A stretch of DNA of 40,317 nt. Origin: Fragilaria crotonensis (Eukaryota; Bacillariophyta; Fragilariophyceae; Fragilariales; Fragilariaceae). Position numbers and translations under genes: made by a program. The notes below the pieces were generated by a model, which saw only the letters and a program-made list of their open reading frames with translations, did not search any database and was not told the origin of the DNA. The stretch lies in the NCBI GenBank assembly GCA_022925895.1, contig JAKSYS010000584.1:1-40317 (forward strand). The letters are read 5' to 3'. Of this stretch, positions 1-9,509 are shown one piece after another. Each line of letters starts with the position of its first letter. Position 1 is the stretch's first letter.

Positions 1-273
1 CACCTCACAGAAGGCTATACTCCTGACCCTGAGTACTGGTACTTGTACTCAGAGTACTGAATCCACTTGCTTACTGGTACAGTAGTCACAGTCTCACAGT
101 ACAATTGAATCCCATATGGATATGGCCTTGAGCCTCAAGCAATGGTGGATGCAATCGTACGATGCTACTGGTACCAATACATGCGAGATTCGAGATGCGA
201 GCTACTGGTACCTGGTACCGTCAATTGCGACTGTTCTGTATTTTGGCCGTGGAGTATCGTAAGTCGTAAGCCT

Positions 274-320
274 CTAGAATTGAAACCCCTCCATCGAAAG
301 CCTAGAATTGAAACCCCTCC
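274..320. repeat. 19-bp direct repeat, two copies
   Basis: The 19-mer CTAGAATTGAAACCCCTCC occurs perfectly at 274-292 and 302-320, with a 28-bp period. No function is suggested by the context. Confidence 0.8.
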
Positions 321-2067
321 CAAAACGTGTTCGGAGAATGAGGAGTTAGATGTCACAAAGTAGGTTTTATGTAGAATGAGTAACAATTAGGACGTCCGGG
401 ACCAGCATGGTACTGTAGTATCTTCTGCAAGGCAAGTCTGGCATAACCAGTAGCTTTCTACGCCCACTATCTGCGATTCCATGCAACTCAAGAGCAGGGT
501 AATTCCGGGGTGATTCCATGCAAATACAAAAGAAAACGAGGGTGTAAAAATGAAAGTGCAATATCCAGACGACGAAGAAATTGCACCTAGTACTACTAGC
601 TATCCCGCCGCTCAAGTAACGGCGGTGAAGCAACACTGGACAGCTTCCTCTCATTTGTCCACAACCGCCAGTATACACGCCAGGAGACCTACACGAAGGC
701 TGAATTGAGAGCTCTAACCCCACAGCATGTTCTTCTGCGGATGAACTTGAAGGGATTTGGGGGGTGGTGGAACACAATGGCACTTCCTCCTCAACACAAG
801 AAAAAAACCGCAGCACATTTGCAAGACAGTGGGAAGCAAAAGCACTTCAGAGACTTCTATGCTGGCTAGTGCATGATAGATTTCTGGATGTTCCCTGCTT
901 ACCTTGGTATACAGATTTTGCACAAAACAATAGCTACAGTCTCATGGTTGCTCGTGCAACATCGTAGCTAATTGAGGAAAAAGGATTTTTTCTTGACATT
1001 TCTATATTTACAAATAACTTTAAGGCTATCAGAGTCTCAACACTGCTTCCAGTTGCAGAATTGTAGCGCAATTTGAGCAAAGATTTCTTTATGAACATCA
1101 AGTTTGATATGCGGTCAATTTCTGGCTTGGGGTTAAACCAAAATGCTCTGGCATTTATCAAGTATCAGCAGTATGATTAAACCCCTTCACATTTGCTGTG
1201 GATGCTTGCAATTGCTGGCACTGCTGTAAACACCATTGCAAATTTCTTGATCAACCCACTGCGTTTCTTGCCCATGGGACATTTGTTGGCCACTGTAGTT
1301 GCACTCGCAGTATCCGGTAGTACCAGCCACTGTACTACGGCACCAGTACTCGGTATTAGAGATCTACTGTCACTCACAATTACTGCAAGTTTCAATACCA
1401 TATGGTGATACAGTAGACTGTCAGTGACCTGTTCCATTGCTAGTTCTGAGAATCAGAACTCTGAGTCCTGCCTGTGACCACAGACACATTTTAAATTTAC
1501 TCACTACACAATTCAAACCATGAGTGTTGTTGAAAACTTCAACAGCACTCTTTTTACTATTGATAACAGTTCCCACGCACCACTCAACATGTGGGATCAA
1601 GACAACATTTCATTTGTGAGACTCCAACTAATGTTGCAGATCTCACCTTCATTTTTCATCTTAGTAGTTTTAGCTCATCATAATTCCCTTCCAAAACAGT
1701 AAAGGCATTTACTTCTTAGCATCTACAATTCCATCAAATCTACCGCCATGGTCTATCTCTTCAAGACTCCGTTGCCCGAGGCCCAAGGCTGGATGATCCC
1801 TCAGGTTTGCTTCCTCTCATGTTAAGTCTGGTGGTAGTAGACTTCTACTACCGGTAGTAACCGTATGTCTACTGTCGGCCAGTACTCGCTCTACCGATCA
1901 CACGTATGATGTTACCTGGTACTCGGATCTCGGATCCATGAATTATGATGTCTGTCATCGTCCGTGCTATATGACGTTGAATTATGTTGCGTGTCCAACA
2001 GAGACGGGAATTTCTGAAAATATCAAACCCATGGGTACCCACGTAAAGCTACGCTCACGGAAGTACC

Positions 2068-2300
2068 AGCCCAAACCCACCCAGAACCCATACGATCTAC
2101 CAAGACCTACCCAAACCCACCCAAACCCAGTAGTTAGTACTGGAGTAGATGGTTCTACTACTACCGGTAGCAAACATCTACTGTCATTTTTTGCAATGAT
2201 TTGCCGGCCCACCCAGACCCACCCATGAAATCCTGAGCTCACCCAAAACCCACCCTTAACCCAATGGGTTTGGGTGGGCCGTGGGTTTGGGTGGGCTGGG
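2068..2300. repeat. C-rich/G-rich imperfect inverted repeat with G-quadruplex motif
   Basis: Runs of CCCAAACCCACCC type occur at about 2068-2090, 2107-2130 and 2211-2255. The complementary G-rich version, GGGTTTGGGTGGG twice followed by CTGGG, runs from 2266 to 2300. The plus strand at 2266-2300 therefore has seven GGG tracts separated by 1 to 4 bases, which fits the G-quadruplex pattern. The two arms could also pair into a long imperfect hairpin with a loop of about 80 bases. It lies about 190 bp upstream of the chosen Dnmt2 start, so it may sit in the promoter or 5' leader. Confidence 0.75.
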
Positions 2301-2490
2301 TTTGAAATTCCCGTCTCTGGTGTCCAATCGCCTGATTTGCGATTTGCCAGGGACAGCCTGTCCGACAGGTGGTAGGGGTTCGCTTTTGTTGTGGATGCAA
2401 AGCGCACGATGTGCGCCGAGTCGCGTAGTACAAATGTATACCCGATACTTCTCATATCTGGTAGTTCAGTATTGTCGCTTCTCATTGAAT

Positions 2491-3741
2491 ATGAGCGCTC
2501 CATCACCAAGTCCTGAGGTGAATACAATCTCATATGTCGAGTTCTATTGTGGAGTGGGAGGTTGGACGATGGCTTTGCAAGAGGCGCTCCTGAGAATGTC
2601 GACTGCATCTTTAAAATACAAGTTTACCTTGAATCGGCTAGCAGCGCTTGATCATTCCAATATCTGCGTTTCTGTCTTGGAGCATAACTTTCCAGTTCCC
2701 GATCACGCTTCAACCGACAGAGGCCTACCAAGGAAACGACGACGACCTCAATCCTTTGACATTCAACGACTCACACTGCAACAAGTTCATGACTGGAACG
2801 CAGATGTCTGGTGTATGAGTCCACCTTGCCAACCACACACACGACAACATGATAAGCAGGATTTAGACGTCATCGATCCCCGCTCCCAATCATTTCTTCA
2901 TTTATGTTTATTGTTGCAGGACATGCACGACGACATGTTGCCGCGACTATTGTTAATGGAGAATGTGGTGGGCTTTGAAACGTCAGGATCGTGTCAACGG
3001 TGGCGTGAGGTATTGAAAGAGCGCAACTATAAGGTGGCGCACTTCCATCTGTCGCCGACGCAAGTGGGCTTGCCCAATGATCGGCCACGCTACTTTTGTG
3101 TGGCAATCCGAACCACACACACAGACGAAGGCTCCTCCACAGTTCCTGCCAGATCTGCAGACAACTGGGAACAATCGATTTTTTCGGTCGAGACGAATCC
3201 TAGTGACAGTAGCAAGGGACCTTTGATTCAAACGGAATTGTTAGAATTGGATATTCAAGCACAAGATTCTGTGGGTGACTTGCCCGTGATTGCGACGTTT
3301 ATTGATGCAGCCAATGACAAGGACGAAACCCTGCTGGTACCGTCTAAATTGCTTGCCAGCGACTCGGCATGGTGCTTTGATTGGGTGACACCCAGCGATA
3401 CTCGCACGGCTTGCTTCACACAATCCTATGGTAGATTCGTAAGGGGAACTGGAAGCGTCCTCTACATGGGCCCTCCGGATGCGCGTTTAGACCTGAAAGC
3501 GCCGACCGATCGGAAATTCCATGCGTCATGGAAGGAAGGGCTACCGCCGTTGCAGGGGTACGTGCGGTACTTTTCGGGACGGGAAATTGCGAATCTCCTG
3601 GGATTTGTGGAAGGATTTTCATTTCCCATCGATTGTACGCACAAGCAGCAGTGGAGGCTGCTGGGGAACAGCTTGAATGTTCGAGTTGCGGCAAGGCTTT
3701 GTGAGCTGGGCTTGCGAGCCAAGTGGGCGGGGAATTGTTGA
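2491..3741 (+). CDS. TRDMT1: Dnmt2/TRDMT1-type tRNA (cytosine-5) methyltransferase
   Basis: This 416-residue, single-exon protein carries the C5-methyltransferase motifs in order. Motif I is YVEFYCGVGGWTMAL (residues 15-29), for S-adenosylmethionine. Motif IV is SPPCQPHTR with catalytic Cys113. Motif VI is MENVVGFE (156-163). Motif VIII is SPTQVGLPNDRPRYF. CFT at 308-310, in CFTQSYGRFVRGTGSVL, is the hallmark of the Dnmt2 family, and motif X is LGNSLNVRVA (391-400). Known Dnmt2 enzymes methylate C38 of tRNA-Asp using a DNA-methyltransferase fold. Length matches the family (human 391). The frame is open upstream without clear homology; the ATG at 2491 was chosen because the conserved domain begins 14 residues later. 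It contains a basic insert (KRRR, residues 81-85) between motifs I and IV. No reading-frame damage is seen. It stands alone with no obvious functional neighbour. Confidence 0.95.
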   Translation: MSAPSPSPEVNTISYVEFYCGVGGWTMALQEALLRMSTASLKYKFTLNRLAALDHSNICVSVLEHNFPVPDHASTDRGLPRKRRRPQSFDIQRLTLQQVHDWNADVWCMSPPCQPHTRQHDKQDLDVIDPRSQSFLHLCLLLQDMHDDMLPRLLLMENVVGFETSGSCQRWREVLKERNYKVAHFHLSPTQVGLPNDRPRYFCVAIRTTHTDEGSSTVPARSADNWEQSIFSVETNPSDSSKGPLIQTELLELDIQAQDSVGDLPVIATFIDAANDKDETLLVPSKLLASDSAWCFDWVTPSDTRTACFTQSYGRFVRGTGSVLYMGPPDARLDLKAPTDRKFHASWKEGLPPLQGYVRYFSGREIANLLGFVEGFSFPIDCTHKQQWRLLGNSLNVRVAARLCELGLRAKWAGNC

Positions 3742-4539
3742 GCGAGCGTGCCATTCGCTGGAGGATACAAAATTACCGGAACTTGGGTACAGGAGCCGGG
3801 AAACTCGGTGTTTAAAGATCACGTATAACACGGAGAAAAGTCGCTCCTATGCTCGGACCTCAGCATCGTGATGCCACGATCGTCATCTACCAGTAGTACA
3901 ATGTAGCGCTGGGAGTGTCATGAATGCATCGTTTTACAGATAACAAATCAAGTGTCATGCAAGGATTGCTGGCAGGATATATGGAAAATTCGACGTGATT
4001 CTTGTGGCTTCTACGTTTGTTCATTACCAGGGAGAGGTGTGCTCTTATCCTGATGTCTCTGCAGATGCCGATAATGTGGTATATATGCAAATAAAATAAT
4101 ACAGTATTGTACCAGGTACAAGTACAAGTAGGAAGGAAGTTCCAGGAACCCCGAGTTCGAAAGAGAAAATAAATCTTCGTCGGATTCTCGTCAATACAGT
4201 ACATATTTGGTTTTGGTCTTAATGAAGCTCTATGTCATAGTGGAACTGTCGTGTTCTCGTCGCTCTGAAATCGAGACAGACATTCTCTGGCATCCTAAAT
4301 GAAAACCATCAGGGGTCATTTCTGCGAACATCTGGCGCAGACATCCCGAAAATCCGGGATTGAGGGTTTATGCATAGCTATCTTTATGGTGTCAAATGAC
4401 ATCCCAACGAAATTCCTGGATTACTCCGGAGCCGGAGTGCAGTAACGCAGGCTACCTGTGAGTGCTTTGACTTTGCAGTCTACCGGTAGAAGGAGTCTTT
4501 TGCGATCAGAAAGTACTGTCGACCAAGGTTGCACAAATC
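3742..4539. other. Spacer between Dnmt2 and the first reductase
   Basis: No supported gene. Short frames on both strands lack motifs. A GTAC-rich tract (CCAGGTACAAGTACAAGTA type) lies at about 4110-4130. The last part should contain the promoter of the downstream reductase gene. Confidence 0.5.
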
Positions 4540-7500
4540 ATGTGGCCGTTCTCGGATCCGGAAGTCTTGGCACGCGAGCGAAGAAAGATAGAGAGACAAC
4601 AGCGATGGCAACGGTTCCAGTTCTGGAAGAGGACTCGCGTAACCAAATGGCAACCAACTCTGGGTGAGAGAATTGCTTCGACGTACTTCCCGGTTGCTTA
4701 TTTAATTAGTCTGTGCTGCCTTATTTACTATGCGTGGAGAAAAGGAATGTAAGTACCCCTAGTGCCAGTTACCATGAACGGTCTTCGCAGAAGACTTCTC
4801 TGTACTTCAGCCCCTGACTCAGTTTATTGCAGACGAAACAGAGCCGCAAGTCGAAGACTGCAGACGTCGTCTAACGGTGTATTATCTTCACGAACACATC
4901 GTGAAATCATCAACACTAAGGAATCATTGGTGTCGATACCGGCATCGTCTGCATCTGCGAACCCAGAAACAAATTGTGTCGGTAGCTTGGCTTTGAGCAC
5001 AGGTAGCGATTCCAGTGGTGACGCACCAGTTCCACAACCATTGCGACCCTTCAGTGTGGTGCCGGTGGACCTCGCACCCGTTTCACAGCAATCTCGACCC
5101 CGCAGTGTCGCACCGGTAGACTCTCCAGAGGTTAAACGAACTCTGGGGTCAAAGTCTAAGTCCTGGGACACAGGATGGAAGAAAAGGGATCAGGAAGTGA
5201 AGCGAGCTTGATTCGGGAGGTTCACGGCCTCAATCAATGCAAAATATCAGTATGGACCCTGGCACTGATCCGAAGACGTCGAATAAACAGAGGAATAAGC
5301 CGAAGCGACGGAAAAGTCGGTCCGGCACAAAACGAAACGAACCCCTCCTGGACGACTTTGACATGCACGAGAGTGAGGCGAACCGAAACGATTTTAAAGA
5401 GGACTTGATGGTAGCATTACGCACTGGGTTGGAAAAGTCGAAAAGTGCGCGACCCCGGGACGAGAGAACGCATGATGAAAGTGGCATGTCTACCGATGGG
5501 TCGTCAAACCACGACAATTTCAGAAGCAGAAGTAGCAGTCCAATCAACAGGACGAACAAAATTCGACAGATGCATTTCTTTGAAGAGACGCTTCCCACTG
5601 AAGCTAAGCCGAGAGTCTGCCGGAGAACAAGCATGCCCCTTTCTTCATTAGCTAGTGGCAAGTCATCCGAATGGAAGGGAAATACTATGCGTCGGAGTAA
5701 GTCTGCAGAGGAATTGATACCAGACGACGCACCACCTCTGGTAGTATTCCCGACGCGAAAGGCGGTCGAAGAAGTGGACGACTCGTGCGCGGAGCCGCGA
5801 GATTTCAGATTGCTTCGACTCAAAGTGCACGATCGTACGGGTTCAATGAGTTGCGCTACTTCTTTGAACGGCCGTGCTAGCATGTGTGAGTCGACGGCTC
5901 CATCACTAGCTGGTTCATGTTTCGCTCCAGCAGAACTGGAACGTTTGAAGCGCACGATTATGCTACGAGAGCGACAGGCGGGAGAGAATGAGAGGCGCCT
6001 CTCCTCCAGCACGTCCGGTTCGACTTCTACGAGGGACAGTTCAGTTATACTACTTGCGCAGATCGAACTGCTACAAAAGAGAATGGGCGCTAGTGGAGGC
6101 GGGGTTCTTCAATGTCTTTGGCCGAATCTCTTGCGAGAGGCGACTCGTGTCGTTCGTTAAGCACTCATGAATCGCCGCTCGAAGACGCCTTCTACGATCC
6201 GAGTTCTGACACAGCTCCATACCTTACAATCTTCTATGCGACACAGTCTGGTACATCTGAATACTATGCATATGCATTGCAACAAGAAGGTCGAACAATG
6301 GGAATCGATGTCGGTATTTGCAATGTCAACGCTCTGATGCATTCTATTGAAATGTCACTCGATCAAGACCTCAAGGACATTTTGGTTCCTCATCTCAATT
6401 GTACAGGAAAAAGGCGCGGTCGTGCTCTGTTTCTTGTATCTACCTACCAAGAAGGAGGACCATCAGATGACGGAAAATCGTTTGTAAAAGCGCTTCAAGA
6501 AATCAACGATCACAGATACTTCAAAGGCCTTCGCTATTGTGTTTTTGGATTCGGCAACAGTAGCTTTGCGTTGACGTACAATTCGCAAGGCAAGTTGTAT
6601 GACCAACTATTGTCTCAATTAGGGGGGAAGCGGATGCTTCCATTAGGCCTTGGCGATGATTCCAAAGATATTGACTGGGATTTTGAGCAGTGGAAATGGA
6701 AAAGCTGGTGGCCGACTATTGCCGACATAGCATCTCGGGACAATCAAGGAGCGTCGAAATCTACGCAGAGAATGAGAAAACAAGAAAGTGATGGCCTCGA
6801 TAGCAAGTACCTCATTCAGTACATTAAACCGTCCGAGTTTGAAAAACACAAAGTTGTTTGCGATAAAATTCCTTTGCTTTCAGTCGCAAAGCATTTTGGC
6901 GAGGGAGCCGAATATGCAGTGAAAACTGTGAAGGCACTGTGGCGAGATCCTGAGCTCAACCCTAAGCTGAAGCAGTCAGGATCGACAATGCATGTCGCGT
7001 TGGACATCACTCAACCAATTGGCACGCCGCTGACCTTCGCGACAGGCGATAATGTTGCTGTTTTACCTCACAACAGGTCAAGTGTTGTTGAGGAAGTTGC
7101 AAAGAAACTTGGATACGACCTGGATGCCATGTTTGTCCTTAATCCCCAGGATCCCCATCAGGAATGCGATTTTGAACTACCGTTTTCTATGCCGTGCACA
7201 ATCCGAGACTATTTAACAAAGTATGCTGAATTGACAACCCCTCCGCGGCGCTCAGTCATCCGATCGTTGTCGAAATGCGCAACACTCCCTGAAGAGCGAG
7301 ACGAACTGTACCAACTTTCGTCAAAGAAACACCGAGAGATGTACAAGAGTCAAGTAGTGGGGCAACGCATCGGTTTGGGAGAATTCATTTTAGTGTATTT
7401 CAAATCATTGGAAATACCGTTGGCTAAATTTATCACACTTTGCACCCCGATGCAACCAAGATGGTACAGCCTGTCTGGGTCAACCGTTGTTCACAAAGAT

Positions 7501-8132
7501 GAAATACACCTGACGTTTGCGATGGTGTCTCTCGAACGAGATATTGATTCATCGTTCGCTCAAGGCGCTGCTTCTCATTATCTTGGCAATCTTCCGATAG
7601 GTGCACCGGTCAAAATCATTCGGAGTGTTCCTTCTGGATTCGTCGTTCCGCCAGACCCCAGTTTACCCTTGATCATGATTGCGAACGGCTCCGGGTTGCC
7701 CCAATGCTTGCTTTGATCCAAGAGCGGCATCATCAGAAGACTGAATTGGGCTTAAAGGTAGGCCCAACCGAGCTGTTCTTCGGTATCAGAAGGCGAGACC
7801 TAGATTTTTTGTACCGCGAGGAACTTCGTCGCTACAAGCTTGCCGGGAGTCTATCGTCCTTGCAACTTGCGTGCAGTCGAGAGCAAATGCACAAGATCTA
7901 CGTTCAACACCTCATTGCCAAGCACGCTGAGCATGTCTGGAGATTGCTGCAACGCGGAGCACACATCTACGTTTGTGGTGGGAATAGGATGAGCAACGAG
8001 GTCGATCACGTCCTGCGCGCGATCGTGACGAGGCACCAGGAAGGGAATGAGCTCTCGACGGAGGAGTTCATGACGACACTCACAAACCAAGGAAGGTACC
8101 TGCAAGAAGCGTTCGATTCGATGCACTCTTAA
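4540..8132 (+). CDS. Membrane-anchored diflavin (CPR-like) reductase, copy 1; frame-broken
   Basis: Exon 1 (4540-4748) encodes a basic N-terminus and one membrane segment (VAYLISLCCLIYYAW). A GTAAGT donor at 4749 and TTGCAG acceptor ending at 4832 give an 84-nt intron. A Ser-rich, probably disordered linker of about 430 residues follows. Then come the FMN domain (YATQSGTSE, VSTYQEGG, FGFGNSSFALTYN), the FAD domain (GDNVAVLP, PRWYSLSGS) and the NADPH domain (NGSG, FGIRRRD, CSREQMHK, HIYVCGG). The family passes electrons from NADPH through FAD and FMN to haem partners such as P450s, usually at the ER. SRxxxxK supports NADPH use. The C-terminal aromatic is Phe (QEAFDS), where copy 2 and classic CPRs have Trp. 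The frame breaks near 5186, 5210, 6104 and 7698; each is cured by one extra G. The first two, in the linker, are less certain. With them the protein is about 1,170 residues. The electron acceptor is unknown. Confidence 0.85.
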
Positions 8133-9509
8133 AAACTCTTCGAGAATTCCAGTTGCTACTCAAGCCAACCCGTAAGCATTTGAGGTAAAGTGTTCTTTTC
8201 ATTAAGAAGAGTACTATCCTGATCAAATTCTGAAGCGGATACTTACTCGGCCGCAATGGGCTAGCAGCGGAACAAGGAACAGTGGTGCACAACCGCTCGC
8301 CACGCTTGGAGATAAGGCGTAAGGCAACAGGCAATTGCGCTGTGGGTAACTTGCTTGCTCGAGTACTCCATCTCTGTTTCACAGATTGGATTGATGGAAC
8401 GAGCTTTATCTGAATGTTCCAAACGATAGGTCTTCCGTCGGCTGGACCCGTCATTGCTTTTGCTAAATATTGTAGTCTGAAGTCTTTATGCAATGGCATG
8501 AAACTGGATGAACTCATACACCACCAAACGTTCAACGTAAACTTGCCGTTATCCAGAATTCATTACAATCTTAGATATGGAGGCGAGCTCCGGAGTCTGT
8601 TCGTCAGGAGCCAAGGTCAGTGGATTTGCAAACAGATCGAACTCTCCTTCCTCAAACGAATGCATCTGGATCCGATGGCACCATTCATGCTGGGTTGTGG
8701 GTTGACGTGTAATGAGGTGGGCGAACTACTGGTACTGGTACCGTATGCAGTTCCAGAAGAAATGGGAAGTCATTTTTTAACATAGAGAGTGTCTTCTAAA
8801 CGAAACGAAGACTCCCGTGAGTTCTCGATCATGTACTGTACTTAGGGCACACGTACGTGCGGTTGAATGGAAGCCAGGAAGGTTCGAATATGAAACATGT
8901 ACGGAGTATGACGTATAGCTGTCTTCATTCCAGTTTGAGACCGTCATTCGCACGACCTTCCAGCAACGTCGTGCATTCGGCATTCGGCATTAAAATCTTC
9001 ATCTGGTGCGAAACGGATACCATCAACACACATCATCTGATGTCCAACCCGGAAAGAAGTGGATGGCACTCGCAGTATTAGGTTTCTATGCTGTGAGTTT
9101 ACCAAAATAAAGTACCAGGTAGTTCTACTCGAACCGCAGTGGTTCGGGTCAGACTTCTGACCTCTTGCCGGTGTATGTTGTTAAAAACGGATCACCCAAA
9201 ATTCGGAAATGCCGGCATTAAAGCATAATTTCGGTATGCGCATACTCGCAGTAGATATTGGAAGGTGCGGCGGCGCGGCTGCGTGTCACCTCTACTAGTA
9301 GTAGAGGCCAATTGACCGTCTGTGCACTGTGCAGTATTCGGCAGGACTTAATTGCAACGACATACTCCGGAGTACAACATCTGCAACATCTGCAACACGC
9401 TTCTTGTTGGACATCGTTGAGGGGTGATGGGTTACAGAATTTCACGAACCCCTCATAAATCTCACCTTCTGCGTGCTCCTGCCATAATTTCTCCTCGTCT
9501 GCCAGCAAG
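8133..9509. other. Spacer between the tandem reductases
   Basis: No gene is supported. A 123-codon frame at 8414-8785 overlaps an equally long frame on the other strand, has no recognisable motif and ends in a GTAC-type low-complexity tract (about 8727-8745), so I do not call it. The segment just before 9510 should hold the promoter of copy 2. Confidence 0.5.

Larger units (their letters stand above)
1..2490. other. Spacer upstream of the Dnmt2 gene
   Basis: I see no convincing gene here. Open frames are short, overlap on both strands and lack recognisable motifs. The stretch holds GTAC-rich self-complementary tracts (about 37-60, 170-220, 1315-1355, 1835-1935 and 2135-2175), a short direct repeat near 274-320, and the C-rich/G-rich inverted repeat at 2068-2300 listed separately. 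The segment around 1190-1290 weakly resembles the reverse complement of 17030-17130, so part of it may be an old dispersed repeat. Confidence 0.6.

Noticed and set aside
1177..1437. Overlapping frames on both strands, some with hydrophobic stretches
   Set aside because: Neither has a family motif, and the region looks like spacer or an old repeat.
2281..2490. N-terminal extension of the Dnmt2 frame
   Set aside because: It begins at a GTG inside the G-rich repeat, has no Dnmt2 similarity, and the ATG at 2491 gives a family-typical length.
8414..8785. 123-codon open frame between the two reductases
   Set aside because: It overlaps an equally long frame on the other strand, has no motif, and its end is built from GTAC-type low-complexity sequence.
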